From the NCBI GenBank assembly GCA_948146395.1, contig OX411543.1:60255689-60319688 (forward strand): 64,000 nt of DNA, read 5' to 3'. Below are positions 53,786 through 64,000 of this stretch, one piece after another (position 1 is the first letter of the stretch; each line of letters begins with the position of its first letter). The stretch is from Fragum whitleyi (lineage: Eukaryota > Mollusca > Bivalvia > Cardiida > Cardiidae). The position numbers and the translations under genes are program-made. The notes beneath the pieces were generated by a model. The model searched no databases. It had not been told where the DNA came from and saw only the letters and a list, made by a program, of their open reading frames with translations.

Positions 53786-55489
53786 TTTTTCTATAGCTCC
53801 TGTCAAGGCAGGAATATTCCGGAATCAGCATGACAAGGGTTAAGATGAAATACTTGGATCTAGAATACCTTGGAAAACATTTTGTGGAATTCATGTGCAC
53901 GATAATTTTGAGTCTTGCACATCAATTGTAATTGAAAAATGACTCTAACGCTAGTAATTTAATACAACGAAGATTAGTAAATAAGAATTAAAGCATTAAA
54001 GCAATAAGAATTACGGAAATGCATATTATACTAAGCAAGATTTGCTTGTTTGACACCAATTCGAACGCAACAACTATTTAAGGAAAAATAGGGGGGGGAA
54101 GAGATAACCAAGAAAAGGAAAAAAATCTCATCAAAGTATATACTGAATCCCAAAAGAAACGTCACATCAGAACAATTCTAATTTTAAAGAAATGCGCTTG
54201 TGAAAAGGCTTTTATTTGAACTTTAAATGCAAAATTGATGTAAAACGCCAATGATAGCAATAGACTAAAAAAAACAGATATGGTCGTCTAGTTCGAGCTC
54301 TTTACATAGGAATCTAGAGGTGTGGCTGAACCCAACTTGCTAAAAATCTAATAAGTGATTCGCGGTGTGGCATTTACATCGAGGGTTTAGCGCAAGAGTG
54401 TACTAAGTGTATATACATTGTATATACACTTAGTACAGTCTTGCGCTAAACCCTCGATATGGGTGCGTGTGTGCAAAGACAGGACTTTGAATAGTTTCGG
54501 GGGTCTTTGGCGGAGACTCATTTCAAAGATATCATCAAACAACTAAATTTTTCGGGATATTAGTGTAGTCCATTCCTTAGAAGCCAATACGAGCTGTTTT
54601 GTCATTTAAATGTTTTAAGGCCGTTTGTGAATAACTGGTATCCGTCAACAATGTTGATTCCAACCAAAGACATGTTTAAATTCATTTTCCTCTGATTTGG
54701 AAAGGAATTTCAGAGGCTTTTTATGAAAATTGACACTAATGATCAATATTTTTATGTCTGTTTTAGCACCGGTGACTTCCCTTGAAAAAAGAATAATTTG
54801 GTTTTAGCAAAAATCCACTGAAAACTTCACATCTATAGAGGAGAGTACCAACGCTATTCACGAGCCATTTAACCGCCAAGCAAAAATTCAACCAGTGAGG
54901 TATTTTTCATTTAACTTGAAGTTCAGTATAATTTATTGTCACCATAAGATCACCAAATGTGTCTTCATTTTCATTATTTTCTACAGGCTTAAATAATGTG
55001 ACGTTTTTTTTTTGTGGTTCAGCATAAATAGGCTGTTTTCTTGTTTTAAGTCCGCCTCTTTTCTAATGTACTTGTTAAAAACGCTTATGAATAGTTCATC
55101 ATTAACTTTGATTGATTTTCTGTTATCCACTTCAAACAAATGTTTAATTACGGATGCAATAATCAAACTTGGTTTCTATTGTTTGCCTTAAATTAATTGT
55201 TACCATCTTTGTCTAAGTAAGTGCAGTTAAAGGTTAAAGAAACTAATCCGAAATCCATCGCTCAGATCCTTTTGAATTTATTATGCAAGGTATAAAATAT
55301 TGTCTTGTAGAATGTACACTCTTTTCATGACGATATGGGATACACCTGAGAAGAAAATAAAGCTTTATAATGATAAGAAGACTTTAAATGTAGACAAAAC
55401 AGGGAAACCCTAGAAATTGGTCTGTTTTCTTGAAAATTGAAAAAAATCGAATTTGACCAAAAAGGTGTTCTTTCAATTGCATTTCGTTC
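53786..55489. other. Intergenic with one long palindrome
   Basis: No gene is supported. The palindrome at 54378-54458 is listed separately. The rest is AT-rich and unassigned. Confidence 0.4.
54378..54458. repeat. 38-bp palindrome, 5-nt loop
   Basis: Arms 54378-54415 and 54421-54458 pair with a single mismatch around CATTG. The outer word is ATCGAGGGTTTAGCGCAAGA. One arm has a diverged relative at about 37430-37470. Confidence 0.92.
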
Positions 55490-56290
55490 AAAAACGAGTA
55501 TGAGATCCGGCACTGTCAATAACAGCCTGACAGCGCCTCTGCATACCCCTGATTAAGTTCTGGATTACTCTTTGGGGAATAAAAGACCATTCTTCTCTAA
55601 GGATCTGACCGAGGTCCTGGGGTGTTCTTGGGCTGGACCTGTCGAGCCGAAACTCGGACCTGAAGCTCATTCCACTTCTGCTCTGGCTAGCCTGCCAGTC
55701 CAGACGTGGAATTCCTTTTTCTTTGCGATAATCTTGGACTATACTGACCGTGTGTGGACGGGTATTATCATCCATTTAAATGAATCCATTCCCAATAGCA
55801 TCAGCGTATAATCTTACGTGGGTATTGAGGATTTCATTAATATACCTACGAGCTGTCATAGTACCTCTTTCTATACAAGATCAGTCCACCCATCCCAGCT
55901 GATGCCACCCCAAACCATGATGGACCCACCCCCATTACGTTCGTGCTCAGCAATGTTTCCTGCATGAAACCTTTCCACCGCCCTTCTCCACACCCTAGCC
56001 CGCCTATCAGTGAAGTCCAGGCAATACCTGGACGCATCCGTGATTAGCACGGGGCGTCAGCGTCTTATGCGCCAGCCAACGTGGTCCAATGCCCTTGTTC
56101 ACAGACGCCGACAATGAACTCGGGACAACGGAATACGAATACATGGTCTTCTTGACCCCAGGCTATGCTCATGCAGCCGTGTTCGTATGGTTTGAGACGA
56201 AACTCGCACTCCCGAGGCATTTTGAAGGTCGGAACGTAGCTGCGTTGCCGAAGCAAACATGTTCCTTCGGGCTTGAATTACCTAAATTTT
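55490..56290 (-). pseudogene. Tc1/mariner-family transposase remnant
   Basis: On the minus strand, pieces in different frames line up with a Tc1-like transposase in order: a VSSQTIRTRLHEHSLGSRRP-like segment (about 56240-56180), ITDASRYCLDFTDRRARVWRR (about 56045-55980), NGGGSIMVWGGISWDGWTDL (about 55940-55880), and DDNTRPHT...VQDYRKEKGIPRLDW (from 55775). The DDN motif corresponds to the second catalytic Asp. At least two frameshifts and several stops break it, so it is inactive. The third catalytic Glu region is not readable. No terminal repeats recognised. Confidence 0.8.
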
Positions 56291-57266
56291 AAAACGCATG
56301 TATAAGTTGTAATTTCAAAATGAAATATTTCAATTACGTACTTTACACAGATATGATTTATTTGATATAAAATACTTCAAACCGCATCACGTTTTCAATT
56401 TATCATATTCATGAAATATCAAGGTTTTAATTACAAAATATATTTGATATAATTTGAATATATGTTACACCGAAAGTAGAAATTCCATTCAGCAGCTGTG
56501 AAAAGCCTTTATTTACTTTATCTCATAAGGCACGACTATTTTATAGATGAAAGGAGTATTGGAGTATGGCGGTTACACTGTAAGAATCCACTTTGCGCAT
56601 TCATACATCAATGTATGTAACAATAAACATTATCCCACTGTGTGAATACGGGACGCAGATTCATAAATACGTGTGATTAGGTCTTTTGTTTTATACATCT
56701 ATGAATGAAAAAAGATACTATTATCATATCTAATTATTTAGTATCACAAAGCTGAAACGTAAAGCTTTATTCATGATGATAGACTTCTTTTGGGACAGAT
56801 TTCTGCGTAAGCTTACGAAAATCCTTAGAAGTAAAATTTCCATCGAGATATGACCCAAATTTTTATTCATTCAGAATGCAAGAACATTGGTGGATACAAG
56901 AAACAAACAGTAAATTATTAAAGTAAAGATTATTCCTGGGCTATTTTCGCCAGAGACTCTGTTTATTTTCCATGAGTGAAATCGGAAAAGCCACCGGTGA
57001 TTGATGATTTCCGCTAGTTTCATAAAAATTAAAGTGTTTACTGGGGGAATGATTTCTACGAAGACCTGTTGTGTAAAGGTTTAGACACCTGTTTCTGATA
57101 CTAAAGAACGTGAGTTCAAAACGAGAAAATATATTTTGTTGACTCAATTTTTCTTTTTCCTGTCTTGCAATCACATATATTTACTTTTAGACTTCGGGTG
57201 TATTGCGGTGCATTAATGAATACAATATTACGAACCCAGAGTACTTCTTAAGTCGTCGTAAATATA
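56291..57266. other. Intergenic, nothing recognised
   Basis: AT-rich; no gene, no clear repeat boundary. Confidence 0.4.
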
Positions 57267-57422
57267 TTAAGGCAGTGGACCCGTTATAGTTCCGCAACAT
57301 TTCGAAACTCATGATCTTTAACAATGTTTTCCTGGTAAAAATCATTAGGAAACCTCGGATATCACCGTTAAAGTTCATTCATTCCGAAACGTTGCGGAAC
57401 TATAACGGGTCCACTACCTTTA
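57267..57422. mobile_element. TTAA MITE family F, copy 4
   Basis: TTAAGGCAGTGGACCCGTTA at the left and TAACGGGTCCACTACCTTTA at the right, with nearly 40-bp inverted termini (TTCCGCAACATTTCG / CGAAACGTTGCGGAA). Confidence 0.85.
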
Positions 57423-57549
57423 TAACTTAGAAACCAAAACTATTAACACAACACCTGGAGAATCCCGAAACCGGACCGAACTTATAAAGATCTGTTGAAG
57501 AAATCTAAGTAAACGTACATCGTGAAAGGTAAGTGGAAAAGTAAAGAGG

Positions 57550-57706
57550 ATAATCGTTTGTTTCTGTGTAAGATCGATTTATATTCATTGAGTGAACAAC
57601 AAAAACTATATTTTCACGATTGGCGGAACCACGAGTGAAATTATAGCTTTTGTTGTTCACGAAATGAAATATTAATCGATCTTACTCGAAAAACAAACGA
57701 TTATTC
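57550..57706. repeat. Large inverted repeat (family J), about 70-nt arms
   Basis: GATAATCGTTTGTTT...GTGAACAACAAAA...TTTTCAC is mirrored by GTGAAA...TTTTGTTGTTCAC...AAACAAACGATTAT around TTGGCGGAACCA. Non-coding. Confidence 0.75.
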
Positions 57707-58685
57707 TATTTCTTTATTGCAAAAATGAGACAAAATGGAGAATTTCTAGGACATATTTTCGTAAAGCGCGTCATTTTGCGCGTGATTGCTATGCAACGTT
57801 CATTGTGGCGTCACTTATTTCGCCCTGCATAGATGACGTCAGATAGGATGAAATGCACAAACAGCAGGGTATAAGTTTTTGATAATTTCTTTGCTTTTGT
57901 GGTGATTATAAAGTGATAATCTACCGTGATTTCTCGATTAACCACCGAAAAGCAATAAAGAAATGTATGTAATTGACAAGGTAATTTTCGAACCGCTTAC
58001 CTACATTGAGAAAAATTATCTTGGTCGCGCATGTCCTGTCCACAACATAAACATGACCAAACAACAATTTAACGAAGAAAGATATTACGCTTACTATCGT
58101 GATATCGCCTTTCCCCATTCCCTAGCCTATTCTATATTGCTTACCAGTAGCATTCAAATAAATTATTTGAATCGTCTTAATCTCTCAGAAATCGCTGTAA
58201 ACGCTACAAATTTTCATTCTTATCACTCAAATATTCCATGATTATATTGTGTGGCGTGAATAAGGAAGTGCCCGATTGGTTCATGAGGGCTCACAAAATA
58301 AAATAAAATTTATCAAAGGGGAGTAATAGAATAACACCCTTTTCGTTCAAACGGGCGATATCCCTTACAACTCTCCTCCTCTGCTATCATTCCAATATCG
58401 CTCATCACAGACATTTAATTTCGTTCCGAAATCAATACAAAAATATTGACATTGTAAAACTTCTGAATTATCTTAGGTGAACACTGAAATAACATATATA
58501 TATAACATATATCAAAGTTCTTAACATCTACACACTTTAATATAATAGTTAAACAAAAAATGCCTATCTTTTATAATAAAATATTTTCGTTTACAAAATT
58601 CAGACAAAGGCACGACGGTAAATGGAACAAACAGCTGTGGCTTCAAAGGCACATGTAAGGTTTTAGAATAAGATCAGGCTGCACA
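57707..58685. other. Intergenic, mainly family J sequence then unassigned
   Basis: About 57707-57900 continues family J (similar to 49600-49900). An open frame at 57963-58241 has no recognisable features and I do not call it a gene. Confidence 0.4.
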
Positions 58686-59118
58686 TACAGTTAGTTACAT
58701 TGTGAAATTGACATTCATCTCTATCAAAACCAATCTAAATCGTTCTTTCAACAGTCCATTCATTCCAAACGCTTGCTCAAACTATTCAAAATCGCTCAAA
58801 ACTCACTGAAAAAAGTAGAATCAACAACGTCATTCAAAAAGATAAAATTCGGAAAAATCGCGATTTCACCGACAAAATACAATTTGTAAGCGTCTGATAG
58901 GTTCTTGAAAAAAGGATACTATCTATAAACTTGCATGCATATTTTGTTAAAGGAAGGTAATCAATATCGCTAATTTTGTTCATCTCGGACAAAATTTGCG
59001 ACATTAGATAACTTCCCATTACAACCGCTCAAAACTCGCTCTATACACTCATTCAATTTCACTTCAAAAATCATTCCAAAATCATTGAACGAGTCAATTT
59101 CATGATGTTGTCAACTGT
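58686..59118 (+). mobile_element. MITE family A (433 bp)
   Basis: ACAGTTAGTTACATTGTGAA at the left, CATGATGTTGTCAACTGT at the right, with the core hairpin near 58950-59020. Confidence 0.8.
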
Positions 59119-59499
59119 TTTTTTTTATATAACTTTTGTCTATATCCCTTCCAAACAGAATTACCCCGAATTTAGCATGACATGTTCTTGAACATATCCT
59201 TCTTACATCTACAGTCCATGTCAGAGTAAAAACATTGAGGATGGGATCGTTTACAGATGAGTCTGCGCATGAGATTTCCAACAATTTCAAATATGCACAA
59301 AGCAAGAAACTCTGACCAGCCTGTGCATCCACACAGTCTTACAAGAGTCTTTACTATGCACTTAGTACATAGATAAGGTCTCAAGTATCTGTAGATAATC
59401 GGGTAACTTTATATTTACAGTTTTTGGCTGCCCAGGCCTCTCAATATTTGCCCCTCACGCACATTTTAAATTGTTGGAAATGTCGCGCAAACTCAATTA

Positions 59500-60263
59500 C
59501 ATGTAGTAACATAATGAAATTTACACTTACTCCGATCAAAATCATTCTAAATCACTCAATCAGCGCTCCATTCACGCATTCAAACACTCACATAAATAAT
59601 TCAAAAGCGCACCAAAATAGCTCAAAAACGGTTCGAAACCGTTCGAAATGATCAACAGTTCATCCAAATAGATCAAATTATTCCATGATGTTATTGACTG
59701 GTGTGTATTTTAAAGCGTCTGATTGGTCTCTGAAGTAAACATGAACAGAAAAGTACGTAGACTAAAAAAATATTTAAGGGAGGTAGGAAAATAACGATAC
59801 TTTCGTCCAATTACAGTCGATATTGCTCGAGAGACCACGTCAATTAAGCTACCAATTTTATTAAGCGACCACCATAAAAATTCCTCTCATTGTAAGCCAA
59901 TTATCAGAAAAAGAGGACATTGTTAACGAAAAATTGGTTATTGCTGAATCTCAATAAGACGATTCTAATGGGTTCGAACATCATAAGATTCTGTACGATT
60001 TTACCGATAATCTATAACTGCTTTCAAAATAAACTGTCACATTTATCATGGTTTTTCGTATCATACGACCATTTCCATAAACGACCGTTTTTTGGTGGTT
60101 CCTTAAGTGGTCGCTTAACACAAGTTTACTGTAGACAAAATAAGCGATATTATATCCCCCCTCTTGAATTTTATTCAAAACTTCCCACTTCCATTCATTC
60201 AGTTTCATTCAGCAATCAATCCCAAATCATTCACCTTGTCAGTTTTAGGATGCTTTAAACTGT
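59500..60263 (+). mobile_element. MITE family A interrupted by a family L element
   Basis: Left body 59500-59823 and right body 60134-60263 (ending TTTAAACTGT) are the two halves of one MITE A. Between them is a segment with TTAAGCGACCACC near 59852 and GTGGTCGCTTAA near 60107, an inverted pair. The insertion is within the MITE's hairpin. Confidence 0.65.
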
Positions 60264-60401
60264 TTCCTTTAATGAGCGATTTTCATTTCCAAGATTCATT
60301 GACGGTCTAAAAGGCCATAAATCAACAACTGCATTCAACTCATCAAGGTAGTCGACAAGTAATAACTTACAGATTTTATGTTAATCATACGGAATATAAT
60401 C

Positions 60402-62560
60402 TTAAGAACATTTCCATGGGCGTTTATCCGTTATTGTTTTCACTGGGGTAGGATTTTGAATCCAATCTATTATATCTGATATTGAAACAATATAAACGTC
60501 CTTTAGCGCTTGAATCCTATCAAGAAATCTTCGAAAGCCCAGCACGTTCGGCTTGTAAGCGTGGTGGCTAAACCACAAATGTCTTAAATGGATACCAAAA
60601 GGAGCTTTATTTGATTTGTAATTAAACATAAAGTTTTTCCATAAGAAATCCTCTGTATCATTGGCCGACGGCGGGTTAAACATACAGCCATCCACATATG
60701 AACATTCATACAAATTTCTATAGTCTAAGACAGGAACAGTTTGAACTTCCCATAAACCAGGAAAGTTTTGTTTCGGACATTTAGGTATAACACAGTCGCC
60801 CTTGTAACCAAAGTCTAAGGTAAATGGCCATGGATTGCTGCCGCCTCCCCGAGGTAAAGTTGTCAATAATGTGGCGTCATATTTGAATCCGTACTTTTTC
60901 AACAGTCTATACTGATCATCTCCAAGGGCTTTAAGTTCAGGCGTTTTCCAACCTTTCACGTCATTTACATTACTTTGTTTTAAAGACATTTTCTGGTGAA
61001 CGATCTCTTGTTCCATGTGATCAATAGTGTCATAGTGATGTTCATGTAAACCTTGCATGGCTATTTCAGCACCGTACAATGTTAACTTCTTAATAGCCGC
61101 GGAACTTGATCCTGAATCCGTTGCAAAAACGGTCCCTGTTGCTCTGCAGTTATTTGGATTCATTCTTCTTTTGAAGATCTTTTGGTAACGGCGGTATATC
61201 CTTGGATTAATACTTCCTTCAAGAGTTATATATACCATCTGCGGAGTATCTTCCACTTTCAAATTGTTCGGTACTATAGTGCCTTGACAAAAACAATCTG
61301 GCAGATGACAGTTTACCCCTTGTATACAGCTTTTGGGCTGATTTGTAATCGGTGGTGGAGGTTTTATCTTTGTACTATTGTTTATTTCTGGTATATCTAT
61401 AGCCTCGTGTGAATGATGACGATCATGGCTATGTGGATGACCATGATCATGACTGTGTGGAAAATCCTGATTTGGTTTTGGCTGTGCCTCTCTGAACATA
61501 TCTTGTAGTGAAGTTATACTTTCAATAAGCGACATACCCCCTATAAGTGAAGAAGTTAGAATATCTTTCATACCAAATTTTGTGTCCATAGTCTGGAATA
61601 ATCCGCCCATATCGAGATTTGTCGGCTCAGAAGCAACTGCAATGTTATCAGACACTGGTGGTCCAAAGGAGGCTTGTAACACTGTATTTGATGTTACAGG
61701 AGGTATATCCGAATGAGTGCTTGAGATTTGTTTTTGATTTGTAGTACTTATTGTTTGTGACGTTGCGCGATTTGAGTTTGGTATTGATGATTGGAGATGA
61801 TCCGAGTCTTTAAATTTTGTTACTAATGGCAATTTGTCATTTATTTTCGATTTAGTTTTATTCAAGAAAGTTTTCTCTGAGGTTGTTTTGGAACTAGTTT
61901 CAATCGAAGAAGTCGGCGGAAATGTAGTTTCAATCCTGTTTGTTTTCTCAGGTGAGGTTATACGAGGACTTGTAGAAGATTCCTCTGCCGAGGAGGCCGT
62001 GGAAGATTCTGTTTGACTTCTCGTACTTCTATCTTCGGTTGTTGAAGGAGAATTGGTTTGCGTCGACATAACAGTTGAGGTAGATGGTCGGTTTGTTGTT
62101 AAGTGAGATGTTGTTCTCGTTGTCGGGGTTATTGTCGAACTGGTCGTTGACGTTCTGAAAGCCCTTGATGTTTTTGACGTTGTTTGTTCTAGAGTCGTTT
62201 GTTCAGTTGGTGTTGATTCTTTAATTTTATTGGTTGTAGTTGGAACCTTAGTTGTTTTTGGACGAGTTGTTGTTGAAAGTATTTTAGGAGAAGAATTAGT
62301 CGTTGTTGCTTGCCTTGTAGTTGATGACGTAGTCGGCTTTGTTGTAATAGTTTTAGTTGAAGAGATAGTTGTTGTCCTGAGTGTTGATACATGCATTTTT
62401 CTTATCGGTCGTATTATTTTCTGTGCCTGTTTTCCTATTGGGACCTCTCTCTGTCCTTTCTTAAGAGGTGACGGCCCTCGAAATAGATCCAAGAAATTTA
62501 CTGGTCGTTGTCTTTTTACTGGTTTTGGTATGGCTATTCCTGTAAAGATAAACATTTTGT
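60402..62560 (-). CDS. Chitin-deacetylase-like (CE4) protein with mucin-like region, 3' terminal exon
   Basis: Large last exon, stop TAA at 60404-60402. Numbering from an in-frame ATG at 62579: a Ser/Thr/Pro-rich mucin-like region at about 65-235, a His-rich stretch at 373-391 (HSHDHGHPHSHDRHHSH), then a CE4/NodB domain at about 418-712. The domain is recognised by LPDCFCQGT, PQMVYITLE, RRMNPNNC, KKYGFKYDATL, FPGLWEV, NKAPFGIHL and WIQNPTP, all in the order of metazoan chitin deacetylases. The usual T-F-D-D metal/catalytic motif reads TLEGSI (452-457) and the H-S-x-x-H motif reads GLHEHH, so it is probably not an active deacetylase but may bind chitin. The start is upstream: acceptors at 62560 (TTTTTTTTCTTTAG|AC) or 62539 (TTTACAG|GA). 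The signal-peptide exon was not found; no chitin-binding peritrophin domain in this exon. Confidence 0.82.
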
Positions 62561-62575
62561 CTAAAGAAAAAAAAG
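62539..62575 (-). other. Tandem candidate splice acceptors of the CE4-like gene
   Basis: Minus strand: ACTTTTTTTTCTTTAG| (exon from 62560) has the better pyrimidine tract; ATCTTTACAG| (exon from 62539) lies 21 nt further. Both enter the same frame with one base needed from the previous exon, so both could be used. Confidence 0.6.
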
Positions 62576-62664
62576 TCACAAGAGCATCGAATGCTTGTGC
62601 AAAGGATCAGGCATTAAATGCTGGATAGCAGAAAGTTAACAATTACATTTAGAGTCGTCCCCGT

Positions 62665-63102
62665 ACAGTTAGTTACATCGTGAAATTGACATTCGCCTCA
62701 ATCAAAACCATTCTAAATCGGTCACTCGGCGCTCCATTCATTCATTCCAAACACCCACTCAAACCATTCAAAAACGCTCAAACCCATTGAAAAATACAGA
62801 GTCAACAACGTCAACTTAAATGAATTTGGATAGAGAAAATTCGCGATTTAACTGATATAGTTCAAATTGAAAGCGTCTAATTGGTTCCTGGGGAAATAGG
62901 AATCTATCTGTAGAACTTGTATGCATATTTTATTAAAGGGAGGTAATCAATATCGCTAATTTTGTTCATCCTGAACAAAATTTTCGATATAGGATTACCC
63001 CCACTAAATTCACTCAAAACTTGCACCACACACTCATTCAATTTCATTCCTAAATCATTCCAAAATCATTCACCTTGTCAATTCCACGACGTTGTATACT
63101 GT
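62665..63102 (+). mobile_element. MITE family A, best-preserved copy
   Basis: ACAGTTAGTTACATCGTG at the left and CGACGTTGTATACTGT at the right, with TA on both sides of CAGTT...ACTG, consistent with a TA target duplication. Central hairpin near 62935-63000 (TCAATATCGCTAATTTTGTTCA / TGAACAAAAT). It is upstream of the CE4 exon and probably intronic. Confidence 0.85.
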
Positions 63103-64000
63103 ATTTATGTGATGTTTCCAAATATATTCCAAATCAAGTCAAGGCTCTAGTACAGATTTAAAAAGCTAAAGTTTTCACATAACGTAGAAACACCTAAAAT
63201 GACGTTGCCGGCTACACAAAGGTTAATCTAATGTTTATCTAATTAGACTATGGGCTACTGGGACCCCTGTTCCCCCCCCCCCCCCCCCCCCCAGGGGGAA
63301 TTTTGTACACTATGATTTTCTGAAAGGTACATGTATAAGCAACATTTTAAGACATGTTAGCACTCTGGCGAGTGGGGCTTTTGTAAGATACGTTACTTTG
63401 GAATCACCCACCCTAGATCCTTATTAAATGCTACATTTTGCTACCATTTTGTGAAATTCTTTGGGCAGATTGCGATTTTTAGTACTATCTCATACATGAT
63501 TCTTGAGTATGAGTGAAAAAACATCCACAGAATCCTGTATGATTCAAGAAAATACATGAAATATACGTTACAATTACAAAATTGCTTCTCAATATTCGCC
63601 TATATAAAGATATTGGCATTTGGGTGCCAAAAATATTCAAAGTCAACACTTGTTGGCAAAATTCACAAAAAAATATGATGAATTCATATTTAAATAGTTT
63701 ATTTTGGCCTGCATATTACGTGTTGTATACGTAGAAATGACAAGGTTTGAGCACATGTCCTTTCAAACCTTTTATACCATGTAATTTCATATGCCGTTCA
63801 TAAACAGAAAGAAGGAGAATGGCAGCTGCAATTTACTACTCTGATCATGCATAATAAAACAAGAATATCATTTATAACTGATATCCCTATAACAAATGCT
63901 TTATGTCTCTGGTGGAATGTTGTAATATACGTTACCTGAAAATATTTTACCAAAACCCGTTAAAACTGTTTTATTTTTTATCACTAAGGGTTACAATTCT
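63103..64000. other. Unassigned sequence with a poly-C tract
   Basis: Homopolymer C at about 63271-63293. No signal-peptide exon for the CE4-like gene could be identified here, and no other gene is supported. Confidence 0.5.

Noticed and set aside
55572..56292. Plus-strand open frames at 55572 and 56089
   Set aside because: They are antisense to the Tc1-like transposase remnant, whose motifs read clearly on the minus strand.
57963..58241. 92-codon open frame as a gene
   Set aside because: No domain, no signal peptide, adjacent to repeat family J, overlapped by an equally long antisense frame.

Overview
The window looks like nuclear DNA of a marine mollusc, most likely a bivalve. It is AT-rich, its genes are split by GT-AG introns, and most of it consists of repeats: tRNA-derived SINEs, Helentron/DINE-like elements with (GTCY)n microsatellites, many foldback MITEs and one nearly intact LINE. 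There is no prokaryotic operon structure, CRISPR array or rRNA, and I found no stand-alone tRNA gene.

Layout. 1-6.7 kb is a series of Helentron/DINE-like elements, several lying head to tail. 6.7-11 kb holds MITEs and unassigned AT-rich DNA. 11-18.1 kb is a segmental duplication: a SINE, a 71-bp minisatellite and a 0.77-kb TTAA-ended transposon occur twice, and one copy lacks about 1.9 kb. 18.1-24.9 kb is more repeats. 24.9-37.1 kb (minus strand) is a four-exon gene that I assembled from matching splice phases. It encodes a secreted, cysteine-rich protein of 587 residues resembling the extracellular part of molluscan orphan GPCRs (Methuselah/adhesion type), but no seven-helix domain was found. 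37-43.5 kb is MITEs, SINE and foldbacks. About 43.5-49.15 kb (plus strand) is a full-length-looking non-LTR retrotransposon with intact ORF1 and ORF2. The two ORFs share one frame and are separated by a single TAG; ORF1 has a 2A-like NPGP motif near its N-terminus. 49.2-60.3 kb is SINE, MITEs and a decayed Tc1/mariner transposase. 60.4-62.56 kb (minus strand) is a large 3' exon of a chitin-deacetylase-like (CE4) gene with a mucin-like Ser/Thr-rich region, a His-rich segment and apparently degenerate catalytic motifs. 62.6-64 kb is a MITE and unassigned DNA.

Only two host genes are supported, both on the minus strand and both likely secreted or cell-surface. The GPCR-like gene is closely hemmed in by transposons: MITEs end 12 and 37 nt from two splice acceptors, another lies just past the stop codon, and a repeat sits about 80 bp upstream of the start codon. 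All family assignments come from reading motifs by eye; no database search was run.
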